Shown: piece by piece, positions 1 through 10,676 of the stretch
Layout: each line of letters begins with the position of its first letter
Numbering within the stretch: position 1 is the first letter of the stretch
NCBI RefSeq assembly: GCF_014861365.1
Contig: NZ_RRYW01000013.1
Coordinates: forward strand, 1 to 49,867
From: Psychrobacter sp. FME6
Lineage (GTDB): Bacteria; Pseudomonadota; Gammaproteobacteria; Pseudomonadales; Moraxellaceae
Direction of reading: 5' to 3'
Length of the DNA stretch: 49,867 bases
The notes under the pieces: model-generated
Database searches by the model: none
The model's input: the letters and a program-made list of their open reading frames with translations, nothing else
Told to the model about the DNA's origin: nothing
Made by a program: the position numbers and the translations under genes

Positions 1-45
1 TTAGGGTTTAAAACGCCCAATCAGGTGTTCTATAATATAATTTAG
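1..45 (+). CDS. IS30-family transposase, C-terminal 14 residues (partial)
   Basis: Reading frame 1 gives LGFKTPNQVFYNII followed by TAG at 43-45. This is identical to the C-terminus of the partial transposase encoded on the minus strand at the other end of the window (stop at 49527). The phrase R-LGFKTPNQVF is the usual tail of IS30-family DDE transposases. Nothing more of this copy is visible. Confidence 0.85.
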   Translation, partial: LGFKTPNQVFYNII

Positions 46-71
46 CGTTGCACTTGGTGTGTTAATCTAAG
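1..71 (+). mobile_element. IS30-family element, right end only (cut by window start)
   Basis: These 71 bases are the exact reverse complement of 49501-49571. They hold the last codons of an IS30-type transposase, its TAG stop, and a terminal stretch that begins after the stop and ends around TTAATCTAAG. Beyond base 71 the two copies diverge completely, which sets the element boundary at about 70-71. The element reads rightward, toward curA. Its left part lies outside the window, so full length, left inverted repeat and target duplication cannot be seen. Confidence 0.85.
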
Positions 72-100
72 AAACCAATAAATAAAAAAAGGAGCCTACT

Positions 101-1162
101 ATGAGCTTTGATAATAATTTTAAAGAGCAGCAAAACCAACAAACCAACCGTCAAATCAAGCTTGCCAGCCGCCCCACAGGTGAGCCAAAAGCGGAAAACT
201 TTGACATGGCAACGGGTGATATACCAACGCCAAATAACAATGAGATGCTGCTGCGTACCGTCTATTTGTCACTAGATCCGTACATGCGCGGACGTATGAG
301 TGATGCCAAAAGCTATGCTGACCCATTAGAAGTGGGCGATGTCATCATGGGGGCGACCGTTGCCCAAGTGGTTGAATCTAATATCGATAAATTTGCGGTG
401 GGCGACTTGGTGGTCTCAAACTCAGGCTGGCAGGACTATAGCGTCAGTGATGGCGAAGGCGTTCTCAAGTTAGACAAAGACATGCCAAACCCTTCTTATG
501 GTTTGGGCGTGTTAGGTATGCCAGGCTTCACCGGTTACATGGGTTTGACTGATATTGGTCAACCAAAAAAAGGCGAAACCTTAGTCGTCGCAGCAGCAAC
601 TGGTCCAGTCGGTGCAACCGTCGGTCAAGTCGGTCATCAGTATGGCGTGCGTGCTGTCGGTATCGCTGGCGGTAAAGAGAAATGTGACTTCGCGGTTAAT
701 GAGCTGGGCTTTGATATTTGTATCGATCATAAAGCCGATGACTTTGCCGAGCAACTAAAAGCCGCTTGCCCAGATGGTATCGATATTTATTATGAAAACG
801 TCGGCGGCAAAGTATTTGATGCCGTTATGCCATTATTAAATGCCCATGCGCGTATCCCAGTTTGTGGATTGGTCTCGCAATATAACGCCACCGAGCTACC
901 TGATGGCAAGGATCGTTTGAGTATATTAATGGGTCTTATCTTAAGTCAGCGCCTCACGGTCAAAGGCTTTATCATCTTTGAAGAATATGGCGATCATTTT
1001 CCTGAATTCTTAAAAACCATGAGCAAATGGGTTGAGTCGGGCGATGTGAAAACCAAAGAGCACATCACAGATGGCTTAAATAGCGCGCCAAACGCCTTTG
1101 TTGGTATGCTGAACGGTGATAACTTTGGTAAAACAGTGATCAAGGTATCCGACGTTAAGTAG
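101..1162 (+). CDS. curA: NADP-dependent oxidoreductase, CurA/leukotriene B4 dehydrogenase-like
   Basis: 353 residues, close to the usual ~345 of the zinc-independent MDR family that includes E. coli CurA (curcumin/alkenal reductase). Family signatures visible are LSLDPYMRGRM near residues 56-67, the VVAAATGPVGATVGQ nucleotide-binding loop (about 165-180) and the YYENVGGKVFDAV segment (about 230-243). No zinc ligands are expected in this branch. The start is fixed by AAAGGAG seven bases before the ATG. Only about 29 bp separate the ATG from the end of an inward-reading IS30 copy, so the native promoter may have been displaced and transcription may come from the IS. The reaction is NADPH-dependent reduction of alpha,beta-unsaturated carbonyls. 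The physiological substrate is unknown. Confidence 0.85.
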   Translation: MSFDNNFKEQQNQQTNRQIKLASRPTGEPKAENFDMATGDIPTPNNNEMLLRTVYLSLDPYMRGRMSDAKSYADPLEVGDVIMGATVAQVVESNIDKFAVGDLVVSNSGWQDYSVSDGEGVLKLDKDMPNPSYGLGVLGMPGFTGYMGLTDIGQPKKGETLVVAAATGPVGATVGQVGHQYGVRAVGIAGGKEKCDFAVNELGFDICIDHKADDFAEQLKAACPDGIDIYYENVGGKVFDAVMPLLNAHARIPVCGLVSQYNATELPDGKDRLSILMGLILSQRLTVKGFIIFEEYGDHFPEFLKTMSKWVESGDVKTKEHITDGLNSAPNAFVGMLNGDNFGKTVIKVSDVK

Positions 1163-1184
1163 TTACGTTCAAATAACTACTTAA
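1155..1184 (+). terminator. Hairpin spanning the curA stop codon
   Basis: A perfect 11-bp inverted repeat, TTAAGTAGTTA (1155-1165) and TAACTACTTAA (1174-1184), with an 8-base loop. It overlaps the curA stop (TAG 1160-1162). There is no U-run after it, so it may act as a 3'-end stabiliser and not as an intrinsic terminator. The rest of the 312-bp gap to the next gene contains repeat copy 1 and no evident gene. Confidence 0.4.
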
Positions 1185-1281
1185 CAACATAACTGGTTAA
1201 GACAACTACTGAAAAGTGTTATCAAAAAATGAATACTGGTAATAGTCATCGTCGCGGCAATACACTTTAAAACCGATACAA

Positions 1282-1357
1282 GTGCTATTGGAGTAAATTT
1301 TCGCAGCCTCTGTCACCCTTGCGAACAGCAAGCAAAAAAAATATATAACAGTAGCAC
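1282..1357 (+). repeat. Palindromic intergenic repeat, copy 1
   Basis: 76 bp beginning GTGCTATTGG and ending CAGTAGCAC, so the ends form an inverted repeat. It shares the core GCAGCCTCTGTCA and ACAGCAAGCAA with the copies at 28459-28534 (same strand) and 43251-43326 (opposite strand). Similarity continues for about 40 bp to the right: all copies have a GATTTTATTTAG-like block followed by CTATA. This copy is the most diverged of the three. Confidence 0.75.
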
Positions 1358-1474
1358 TGTGGCTAACAACGTATCGATTTTATTTAGCACTACCTATAGC
1401 CTGATTTAGTCGCGCATGATTGTTAACCCTTTAATTTGACTTTAATTAAATACGAACAATAAATAAGGATAATT

Positions 1475-2152
1475 ATGAATATTTTAATGGTACTTACTTC
1501 ACATGATAAATTGGGCGATACGGGTAAAAAAACCGGTTTTTGGCTAGAAGAATTTGCCGCACCTTACTATGCATTTCTTGATGCAGGCGCCAATGTGACC
1601 CTCGCCTCGCCTGCTGGCGGTCAGCCACCACTTGATCCTAGTAGTGATACTGAAGACACACAGACCAAAGACACCACACGCTTTAAAGACGATAAAGATG
1701 CCCAAGAACACCTCGCTCATACCAAAAAACTCGCCGACATGAAAGCAGAAGACTTTGACTCCGTGTTTTATCCTGGCGGCCATGGTCCATTATGGGATTT
1801 GGCAGTGGATAAAAACTCTATCAATTTGATTGAGACTTTCGTTAAGCAAGACAAGCCAGTGGCTTTTGTTTGTCATTCGCCAGCGGCACTAAAAAATGTC
1901 AAAGTTGACGGTGAGTACTTAGTGAAAGGCAAAACAGTGACAGGCTTCACTAATACCGAAGAAGAAGGCGTTCAGCTGACTGATGTCGTACCTTTCTTAT
2001 TAGAAGACGTATTAAAAGCCAATGGCGGCAACTATAAAAAAGGCGATGACTGGGAATCCTTTGTGGTGGAAGACGGTCTGCTGATTACCGGTCAAAACCC
2101 TGCTTCCTCAGAAGAAGCTGCTAAGCGCTTAATCACCAAGCTTAAAGGCTAA
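1475..2152 (+). CDS. DJ-1/PfpI family (Hsp31-like) type 1 glutamine-amidotransferase-fold protein
   Basis: 225 residues of the DJ-1/PfpI superfamily, in the branch related to Hsp31 chaperone/glyoxalase III proteins. Signatures are the YPGGHGPLWDL loop (about residues 95-105) and the nucleophile elbow AFVCHSPAAL with the presumed catalytic Cys near residue 133 followed by His. VTGFTNTEEEG further on is typical of Hsp31-type members. No signal peptide, so cytoplasmic. The ATG is preceded by AAGGA. It is followed 65 bp later by a glutathione S-transferase and preceded by a reductase of reactive carbonyls, so a carbonyl-detoxification role is plausible. Whether it is a methylglyoxal-removing enzyme, a deglycase or a holding chaperone cannot be told from sequence. 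Confidence 0.8.
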   Translation: MNILMVLTSHDKLGDTGKKTGFWLEEFAAPYYAFLDAGANVTLASPAGGQPPLDPSSDTEDTQTKDTTRFKDDKDAQEHLAHTKKLADMKAEDFDSVFYPGGHGPLWDLAVDKNSINLIETFVKQDKPVAFVCHSPAALKNVKVDGEYLVKGKTVTGFTNTEEEGVQLTDVVPFLLEDVLKANGGNYKKGDDWESFVVEDGLLITGQNPASSEEAAKRLITKLKG

Positions 2153-2217
2153 TACTGCTTAAAGATGCCTATAATAAATTAGGCTTCTATCACAAACTAT
2201 GCAACAAGGTCTCTATC

Positions 2218-2847
2218 ATGATTCGCTTACATCACCTCAATCAATCACGCTCATTACGTATTTTATGGCTGCTAGAAGAGCTAGGCGTACCCTATGAGAT
2301 TGTTAGCCATCAGCGCGATGCCAAAACGCATTTAGCACCAGACAGTTTAAAAGCCGTACATCCACTCGGTAAGTCTCCAGTTATCGAGATGGTTGGCCAG
2401 ATTTATGCTGAGTCGGGCGCTATCACTGAGCTATTGATTGAGCGGTTTGCGCCAGAGCGTTTACGTCCTGCGACAAATAGCCTAGATTACGGTTACTACC
2501 TGCAATGGATTAACTTTGCTGAGAGCTCCTTGATGTTACCTTTATTGCTGGAGTTATTCACCAAAAAAGCAGGTATTGTCGATAATGAGTTTTTAGAGGG
2601 CTATATCAGTCAAGAAAAACACAAACTGCTGAGCTACTTAGATGACGAGGTTGCCAACAAATCGTTTATCGTTGGTTATAAGCTTAGCGGTGCTGATTTT
2701 ATGCTGTCTTTTGATTTAATTATGTTGGCCAAGCGCGATGAGTTAGAAGATTATCCGCATATTAAGCAATACGCTTTGCAACTGACCAGCCTCGATAGTT
2801 ATCAGCGCGCCATGCGCTTAGAGATGAACTACGATCAATCAATCTAA
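2218..2847 (+). CDS. Glutathione S-transferase family protein
   Basis: 209 residues, the usual GST length. The N-terminal thioredoxin-like domain shows MIRLHHLNQSRSLRILWLLE, where Ser in the QSRS motif is the likely glutathione-activating residue. It continues through the cis-proline segment HPLGKSPVIEM (about 49-60) and the SGAITELLIERF helix. The all-helical C-terminal domain contains FIVGYKLSGADFMLSFDL, matching the N-capping box region of GSTs. Cytoplasmic. An AAGG motif lies upstream of the ATG, and a clear terminator follows the stop. It may be co-transcribed with the DJ-1-like gene 65 bp upstream. Confidence 0.88.
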   Translation: MIRLHHLNQSRSLRILWLLEELGVPYEIVSHQRDAKTHLAPDSLKAVHPLGKSPVIEMVGQIYAESGAITELLIERFAPERLRPATNSLDYGYYLQWINFAESSLMLPLLLELFTKKAGIVDNEFLEGYISQEKHKLLSYLDDEVANKSFIVGYKLSGADFMLSFDLIMLAKRDELEDYPHIKQYALQLTSLDSYQRAMRLEMNYDQSI

Positions 2848-2888
2848 AATCATGGTTTGACTGGCTACTTAATGGTTTGATTTATAAC

Positions 2889-2915
2889 AAACAGCTCTTA
2901 TAGAGCTGTTTTTTG
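2889..2915 (+). terminator. Intrinsic terminator after the GST gene
   Basis: The stem AACAGCTC / GAGCTGTT, with a short TTATA loop, is followed directly by a run of six T. It sits about 45 bp after the GST stop codon. Confidence 0.85.
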
Positions 2916-3101
2916 TATCTAACGAACAGTACTCAAGAAAAATCGGTAGCGGTAATGAAACATTATGATTCAGTGAACTTAAATAAATTAGGGGTACATA
3001 AGTAATGCTCAGTAGAAATTATGATAAAATGTCTTAAGCAATTTTTAGTCTGTTTTTGCCTTTATCAGCGTATTAAATAACGCTAATCCGGAAGCTGTCC
3101 T

Positions 3102-3143
3102 ATGCCACTTTATTTTACTACGCAGATTATCGTCTATCCATGA
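3102..3143 (+). CDS. Possible 13-codon leader peptide coupled to the efflux transporter
   Basis: An ATG at 3102 preceded by GGAAG opens a frame reading MPLYFTTQIIVYP. It stops at TGA 3141-3143, overlapping the transporter's ATG as ATGA. The transporter's own ATG has no recognisable ribosome-binding site, so ribosomes finishing the leader could restart there. This rests on position and overlap only. Confidence 0.35.
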   Translation: MPLYFTTQIIVYP

Positions 3144-4756
3144 GTACTGAATACCAGTTCAAACCCCATGAACAACCATTTATGCTGGGTTCCCCTGCCA
3201 CCCCTGACCATCCCGTGCGCCGAAAGGTGTTCTACCTGCTGATTGGGATTTTTATCGGCTTGACGGCCAGTTTTCAAAATGGTCTATTGGTCGCCAATCT
3301 GACCCAAATTCAAGGTGAAATGGGGTTAACGCCTGTTGAAGGTGGCTGGATATCGGTCGCCTATAATATGACCAATGCTTGCGTCACTGTGCTGTTGTAT
3401 AAAATTCGCCAACAGTTTGGTATGTCGCTATTTAGCAAGATTACCTTATTCTTTTTATTAGCAGCCACCAGCATGCAGTGGTTAGTCAGTAGCAATCTAC
3501 TCAGTACGGCGACTGGCATCAGTATTGAGCCTTTTTATTTAGAGCTGATTGCCCGTGGTTTTAGTGGTGTGGTCGCTAGTGCAATGACGGTGTTGTCTAT
3601 TTTTTATTGTCTACAAGGCATGCCGACAGCGAAGCGTATCAGCGGACTGATTTTAGGCTTTGGTTTGGTGCAGTTTGGTATTCCACTGTCACGTATTATC
3701 TCACCATATCTTGCTATTGATGGTCAGCTTGAGAATCTATTTTTATTTCAAGTTGGACTATCCCTAATTTGCTTTGGGCTTATTAATATCCTTGAGTTGC
3801 CACCAGGCAATACCCAAAAAGTCTTTGAAAAACTCGATATTATTAGCTTTGCTTTTTTTGCTAGCGGGCTCGCATCCCTATCTGTATTTTTAGTACAAGG
3901 TAGGATTCAATGGTGGACCACGCCTTGGCTTAGCTATCCACTGATTATTGCCGCCGTGACTATTACGATTGCTTTATGGATTGAAACCCATCGTCAAAAC
4001 CCCATGCTACAAGTACGCTGGATGCGCAGTCGTACTATTATCGCCTTTATGATAACAGGCGCTGTCATGCGTATTTTATTATCTGAGCAAAGCGTTGGTG
4101 CGGCAGGGTTATTGGCCAATCTTGGCTATGGCAATGATCAAATGATTGTTTTTTATGCCGTGGTATTAATCGCCAGTGTGCTGGCATTAGTGATTAGTAT
4201 CTTTAGTACTAATGCGATGGATCTACGTCGACCGGTAATTTTTGCGGTTGCGCTGATTGCCGTTGGCGCGTGGATAGATACTGGTGTATCGCTAAACTCT
4301 GCTCCATATATGTTTTATCTCAGTCAGTTTATGATTGCCTTTGCTGCTGTTTATTTTATGGGACCGATGGTATTTGAAGGCATGTTTCGTGCCATTGCCA
4401 ATGGCCCTGCTTATATTATTAGCTTTTCGGTGATCTTTAGTATTTCACAAACCGTTGGCGGTTTGGCAGGCGCTGCAGGCATTCAAGCGTTTACCACCAT
4501 TCGTACGCAGATGCATTATGCCGATATGGTCAGCTCAATGAGCGGCGATAATCGTGCTGCAATGACACAAGTACTGCAAGGTGTACAGCAGCAAGCGACG
4601 GTCGCAGCTTATGATGATTTGTTCTTTTTAATGGCAGTGAGCGCTACCATTACTGCCTTGTATTTATTAACTATCTACCTATATTATCGTTATCATAAGC
4701 GTAACCCGCTCGCTAAAGAGCTTGCCGCTTTGGCGAAGATGAGAGAACAAAAATAG
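3140..4756 (+). CDS. MFS efflux permease, DHA2 (EmrB-like) family
   Basis: 538 residues with about 14 hydrophobic segments, the size and layout of the DHA2 drug:H+ antiporters. The N-terminal half has the family region EGGWISVAYNMTNACVTVLL after the first membrane segment. The next gene encodes a HlyD/EmrA-type membrane-fusion protein, so the pair probably exports a hydrophobic compound or drug across both membranes with an outer-membrane channel not present here. The gene order, permease then adaptor, is the reverse of E. coli emrAB. No Shine-Dalgarno precedes the ATG; see the leader peptide at 3102. No adjacent regulator is visible. The substrate cannot be inferred. Confidence 0.8.
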   Translation: MSTEYQFKPHEQPFMLGSPATPDHPVRRKVFYLLIGIFIGLTASFQNGLLVANLTQIQGEMGLTPVEGGWISVAYNMTNACVTVLLYKIRQQFGMSLFSKITLFFLLAATSMQWLVSSNLLSTATGISIEPFYLELIARGFSGVVASAMTVLSIFYCLQGMPTAKRISGLILGFGLVQFGIPLSRIISPYLAIDGQLENLFLFQVGLSLICFGLINILELPPGNTQKVFEKLDIISFAFFASGLASLSVFLVQGRIQWWTTPWLSYPLIIAAVTITIALWIETHRQNPMLQVRWMRSRTIIAFMITGAVMRILLSEQSVGAAGLLANLGYGNDQMIVFYAVVLIASVLALVISIFSTNAMDLRRPVIFAVALIAVGAWIDTGVSLNSAPYMFYLSQFMIAFAAVYFMGPMVFEGMFRAIANGPAYIISFSVIFSISQTVGGLAGAAGIQAFTTIRTQMHYADMVSSMSGDNRAAMTQVLQGVQQQATVAAYDDLFFLMAVSATITALYLLTIYLYYRYHKRNPLAKELAALAKMREQK

Positions 4757-4854
4757 CCAATGCTACAATTTTTATTACTCACCCTCTATTCCAATCCTAT
4801 GCTTATTTTTTTAAAGTTATCTATTATGTTTATTAAATTCATTAGGAGTGCATC

Positions 4855-6216
4855 ATGAGCGAAAACAAAACGAATGAGCTTGATGACCACAATCAAAGCA
4901 CTGCTCAAAACGCTACTCAAGATGCTACCCAAGACCCTGCTCAGAACAATCAGATGCCGTCCAATGCGCCATCAGCAGCAACTCATCTAGAAAAGCCAAA
5001 AACCGATGAAACTGATGCGACGGTGGCTATACCGAAAGAAGAAGATTCAGCAGCGACGCCTGTTGCCGCTGAGACAACAGATAGTGATGCAGATGAACCC
5101 CCAATGCCCCCAAAAGAGCCCATTCCTAGCTCTGCGGGTTGGTCACCTAAAAAGAAATCTTACTTCAATCTAGGCCTATTAATTGCATTAGTTACTATTG
5201 GCGTGCTTTTGATTCTTTATGCATGGAAACTGCCCCCGTTTACGCCTACCGTGCAGCAAACCAATAATGCTTTTGTAAAAGGTCAAACAACCATTATCAG
5301 CCCACAAGTCTCAGGCTATGTCACGAAAGTAGCAGTCGAAGATTTTGCCAGCGTCAAAGCTGGTGATTTATTGGTCAAAATAGACGATCGAACCTTTCAG
5401 CAGCAGCTCGAGCAAGCGCAGGCCAATATCGAAGTTGCCGTGACCAACCGCTCTAGTAATGCTCAGGACACGGGAACCAATCAAGCACAAATCGAAGCAC
5501 GCGAAGCTGATTTATATAGCACCAAAGTCAGCGTTGACAGTGCACGTGAAGATGTTAATCGTTATGAAGGTTTGGATTCTATTGGCGCTGTTTCAAAGGC
5601 AGAAGTTGCCCATATAAAAGCACAACTTGCTCAAGCACAAGCGAGTGTTCAACAAGCAGAAGCTAATTTACAAGTTGCCCGTGAGGCTAGCGAAAAGACC
5701 AGTGGCAGCCGCTCTTCCTTAGATGCCAATATTAAAAATGCGGAAGCGGGTGCCAAGCAAGCGCAGATTAATTTGGATAATACGGTCATCACTGCACCTG
5801 AATCGGGGCAGTTGAGTCAAGTTAGTGTCAAAGAAGGACAATATGTGAGTGCTGGTACTCAGCTAATGTATATCGTACCAAAAGGCATTTGGGTTATCGC
5901 CAACTTTAAAGAAACCCAAGTGGCCAACATGACTGTCGGCGAGCCTGCGACTGTACGTGTCGATGCGTTGGGCGGCGTTAAGTTCCGTGGTCATGTCAGT
6001 AACATCTCACCCGCAACTGGCAGTGAGTTCAGCGCAGGCGCGGCAAACCCTGCGACTGGTAACTATATTAAAATTGCTCAGCGCATTCCGGTACGAATAG
6101 ATTTAGAACAAGGACAACCTGAGCTTGCGCAATTGCGCCCTGGTATGTCAGTGTCGGTCGATGTGGATACCGATGTTAAAAAAGAGCCTAAGAGAGTGAA
6201 TACTCAGAGTAATTAA
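4855..6216 (+). CDS. HlyD/EmrA-family membrane-fusion (periplasmic adaptor) protein
   Basis: 453 residues. The first ~100 are an unusually long cytoplasmic tail rich in Ala, Asp, Gln and Pro. One membrane helix follows (about 104-123, LGLLIALVTIGVLLILYAW). Then comes the biotinyl-lipoyl half-domain (TIISPQVSGYVTKVAVED), a long coiled-coil hairpin of Gln/Ala-rich heptads (about 180-310), and the second half (NTVITAPESGQLSQVSVKEG). The beta-barrel domain contains WVIANFKETQVANM, diagnostic of EmrA-like adaptors. AGGAG stands eight bases before the ATG. It lies 98 bp after the DHA2 permease and is presumably its partner. The extended polar tail is longer than in E. coli EmrA. Confidence 0.88.
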   Translation: MSENKTNELDDHNQSTAQNATQDATQDPAQNNQMPSNAPSAATHLEKPKTDETDATVAIPKEEDSAATPVAAETTDSDADEPPMPPKEPIPSSAGWSPKKKSYFNLGLLIALVTIGVLLILYAWKLPPFTPTVQQTNNAFVKGQTTIISPQVSGYVTKVAVEDFASVKAGDLLVKIDDRTFQQQLEQAQANIEVAVTNRSSNAQDTGTNQAQIEAREADLYSTKVSVDSAREDVNRYEGLDSIGAVSKAEVAHIKAQLAQAQASVQQAEANLQVAREASEKTSGSRSSLDANIKNAEAGAKQAQINLDNTVITAPESGQLSQVSVKEGQYVSAGTQLMYIVPKGIWVIANFKETQVANMTVGEPATVRVDALGGVKFRGHVSNISPATGSEFSAGAANPATGNYIKIAQRIPVRIDLEQGQPELAQLRPGMSVSVDVDTDVKKEPKRVNTQSN

Positions 6217-6309
6217 TAAAACTGACCTACATACTTCTTATCAAGAAAGCCTTTAAAAGCAATTTTTAGGAACATCTTTTAGACAAAGCTTTTAGAAAGT
6301 CAGTACCAT

Positions 6310-6360
6310 AAAAAGCCAGCTTATTCGCTCTTATAAAACGGCGAGTAAGCTGGCTTCTTT
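6310..6360. terminator. Bidirectional terminator between the efflux operon and pdxH
   Basis: A 16-bp stem AAGCCAGCTTATTCGC (6313-6328) / GCGAGTAAGCTGGCTT (6341-6356) with one G-T pair. T-rich sequence follows on the minus strand, which serves pdxH, and a weaker T-rich stretch on the plus strand. It is the only notable structure in the 306-bp convergent gap 6217-6522. Confidence 0.8.
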
Positions 6361-6522
6361 GTCTAATTTGACTATTGTCATACTTATACTATTCACAAAA
6401 ACTAGATATAGTCAGTGAAACGTAAAATCGATACATCACGTACTGTAGACTAAACGAGTTTGACACAGCTAATCGTACTTTTTGGGTTTGGTATTATACC
6501 TACATATGAGTAGCAAACAGGT

Positions 6523-7173
6523 CTAAGGCAATAAGCGTTTGGTGCTCCAGCTATCATTATTTTCTTTACTATAGACAATACGGTCATGCATACGGTTGGC
6601 ACGGCCTTGCCAAAACTCAATCTCACTGATAGTGATTTCATAACCACCCCAAAACGCTGGCGTCGGCACTTGGCTATCCTCTGGATATTCGTCTTGTAGC
6701 TGATCAAACTTGTTTTCCATGACCTCACGGTTAGCCACTTCACCACTTTGAGGTTGGCTGACCCATGCCCCTACTTGACTGTCATGCGGACGCTTTTGAA
6801 AGTACGTAGCTGATTTATCAGCAGCAATTTTAGCAATGCTACCGCTGATACGTACTTGGCGCTCAAGCTCATGCCAAAAGAATAACACCTCGGCATTCGG
6901 GTTTTCGGCGATATCCTGCCCTTTGGCGCTTTCATAATTGGTATAAAATACCACGCCATTTTCAGTAATCTCACGCATAAGGACGATACGTACACTGGGT
7001 TTGTTGTCCGCGCCACAAGTCGCTAGACTCATTGCATAAGGCTCTTGAACTTTTTGCGCTATTGCCTCATTCATCCAGCCATTTAAAAGCTCAAATGGTG
7101 ACGCTGGTACAGACTGTTGATCAAGCTCACCTTTTTCGTACGACAAACGCTGATCGGTAAAATCCATGCTCAT
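6523..7173 (-). CDS. pdxH: Pyridoxine/pyridoxamine 5'-phosphate oxidase
   Basis: FMN enzyme that oxidises pyridoxine- and pyridoxamine-5'-phosphate to pyridoxal phosphate. Family signatures are PYAMSLATCGADNKPSVRIV near the N-terminus, the FMN-binding VVFYTNYESAKGQDIAENP, the FFWHELERQVRISG strand, and the C-terminal hallmark IEFWQGRANRMHDRIVY ending RLLP. Three in-frame ATGs occur at 7179, 7173 and 7167. AAGGA directly abuts the first and lies six bases before the second, so 7173 is chosen (216 residues). It starts 36 bp after the glmM stop on the same strand, so the two are probably co-transcribed. Confidence 0.95.
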   Translation of the reverse strand: MSMDFTDQRLSYEKGELDQQSVPASPFELLNGWMNEAIAQKVQEPYAMSLATCGADNKPSVRIVLMREITENGVVFYTNYESAKGQDIAENPNAEVLFFWHELERQVRISGSIAKIAADKSATYFQKRPHDSQVGAWVSQPQSGEVANREVMENKFDQLQDEYPEDSQVPTPAFWGGYEITISEIEFWQGRANRMHDRIVYSKENNDSWSTKRLLP

Positions 7174-7209
7174 GGTCATTCCTTATTTTAATATTGCTAT
7201 CTAATGATA

Positions 7210-8580
7210 TTAACCTAATACGGCTTTGATATGATCAGCCAAATCGTTCGCCAATACATCACATTCTATTTCATCATCTGACTCAACCATCACTCGTATC
7301 ATTGGCTCAGTACCTGATTGACGAATCAATAGACGACCACGACCTTCTAAAGTATCCTGTGCTTTCTCAAAAGCCGCGACCAATTCTTGATGCTCAAAAG
7401 GATCTTGCATTTGACTTAAACGCACATTGACCAGTTTTTGCGGTAGTTTTTCGAAACCCTCGACAAGATCGCTTAAAGCACGGCTTCGGGCTTGCATGAC
7501 GGACAACACTTGTAAACCTGCAATGATCGCATCACCCGTTCGGCTTTTATCCAAGCATAAAATGTGACCTGACGGCTCACCGCCCAATATCCAACCATTG
7601 GCCTCAAGGTCTTGCATCACATAGCGATCGCCCACTTTTGCCCGAGTAAAATTAATATCAGCGGCTTTTAATGCCAACTCTAAGCCCATATTACTCATCA
7701 GCGTACCCACGACGCCCTTAGCCTTGATCTGACCTTGGGTAGCCAGTACGTACAAAATGCCATCGCCATCGACTAAGTTACCAGCTTCATCCACCATCAC
7801 GATACGGTCACCATCACCGTCTAGCGCAATACCAACATCTGCATCGTGCTTCAGTACGGCTTTTTGTAGACCTTCAGGATGAGTAGAGCCGCAGTCAGCA
7901 TTGATATTAATCCCATCAGGTGTATTGTTGATGGCAATCACGTTAGCGCCCAGCTCACGCATGACTCTTGGTGCCACGCTATAGCCTGCACCATTGGCAC
8001 AATCCACAACGACTGTCAGATGACTCAGGTCATACTGATAAGGAAAACTGCCTTTACAGAATTCGATATAGCGACCTTTGGCATCATTGATTCGATTGTT
8101 TTTGCCCAACTCTGCTGGATCCAAAATGGGCATGATCACATTATTATCAGCCTCAGAGGCGCTCATGATGGCTTTTAATTTGTCATTAATAGAGCTTTGC
8201 AGCTCATCGGTCAGTTTCTTACCATCACCTGAAAACAGCTTGATACCGTTATCATAATAAGGGTTGTGCGATGCCGAGATAACCACGCCAGCATCTGCAT
8301 TGAAACTGCGGGTCAAATGTGCAATAGCTGGTGTGGGCAATGGGCCGAGCATGTGAACATCGACACCAGCAGCATTGAACCCTGCTTGTAGCGCTCCTTC
8401 AATCACATAGCCTGACAGGCGTGTATCTTTACCGATGACCACACTTGGCTTGCGCGTAGGATTGTCATTGTTCTCTATCAGCACCTGTCCCGTCACATAA
8501 CCCAACTTTAAAATAAAATCAGGGGTAATTGGTAACTCACCAAATTTTCCGCGAATGCCATCGGTGCCAAAGTAGCTCAT
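7210..8580 (-). CDS. glmM: Phosphoglucosamine mutase
   Basis: Converts glucosamine-6-phosphate to glucosamine-1-phosphate for UDP-GlcNAc, peptidoglycan and LPS synthesis. The N-terminus [15 protein letters not shown] is the family hallmark. The phosphoserine loop [18 protein letters not shown] lies near residues 98-115, the metal-binding DGDGDR near 245, and the sugar-binding GEPSGH near 328. The phosphate-binding RQSGTEP is near the C-terminus. An upstream in-frame TTG at 8595 is rejected because GGGAG sits eight bases before ATG 8580, giving 456 residues. Cytoplasmic and normally essential. Confidence 0.96.
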   Translation of the reverse strand: MSYFGTDGIRGKFGELPITPDFILKLGYVTGQVLIENNDNPTRKPSVVIGKDTRLSGYVIEGALQAGFNAAGVDVHMLGPLPTPAIAHLTRSFNADAGVVISASHNPYYDNGIKLFSGDGKKLTDELQSSINDKLKAIMSASEADNNVIMPILDPAELGKNNRINDAKGRYIEFCKGSFPYQYDLSHLTVVVDCANGAGYSVAPRVMRELGANVIAINNTPDGININADCGSTHPEGLQKAVLKHDADVGIALDGDGDRIVMVDEAGNLVDGDGILYVLATQGQIKAKGVVGTLMSNMGLELALKAADINFTRAKVGDRYVMQDLEANGWILGGEPSGHILCLDKSRTGDAIIAGLQVLSVMQARSRALSDLVEGFEKLPQKLVNVRLSQMQDPFEHQELVAAFEKAQDTLEGRGRLLIRQSGTEPMIRVMVESDDEIECDVLANDLADHIKAVLG

Positions 8581-8747
8581 TATGTATGCTCCCAAAATCT
8601 AAAAGTGAAAGGTCAGGCCTATATATCGTCAGTTCAAAATAAAAGCGATACGATTGTAGTAAAGTAAATAATAAAGTGCTATTGCTATAAAATGAACCCA
8701 CCATATAGACGCTAATATAGTTGTTGTAATATGTTCCTGTATTTTAC

Positions 8748-8788
8748 AAAAAAAACAGCCAACAATAACAAGGCATTGTTGGCTGTTT
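8748..8788 (-). terminator. guaB terminator
   Basis: Stem AAACAGCCAACAAT / ATTGTTGGCTGTTT with an eight-base loop. On the minus strand it is followed by eight T residues. It lies about 85 bp beyond the guaB stop. The remainder of the gap up to glmM (8581-8747) shows no gene and should hold the glmM promoter. Confidence 0.9.
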
Positions 8789-8870
8789 GTATCTTAAGGT
8801 CACTGTAGCCCTGAAAGTCAGCTATTTTGAGGTGATACAGGGCTATGAATCATCATCCAAGAGTTATCGT

Positions 8871-10676
<1,806 letters not shown>

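Noticed and set aside
7210-8595. Upstream TTG start of glmM (and similar TTG starts for maeB, maeA, bhcB, bhcC, hmuV and the SDR gene)
   Set aside because: In each case a downstream ATG gives the family N-terminus, in most cases with a better-placed ribosome site.
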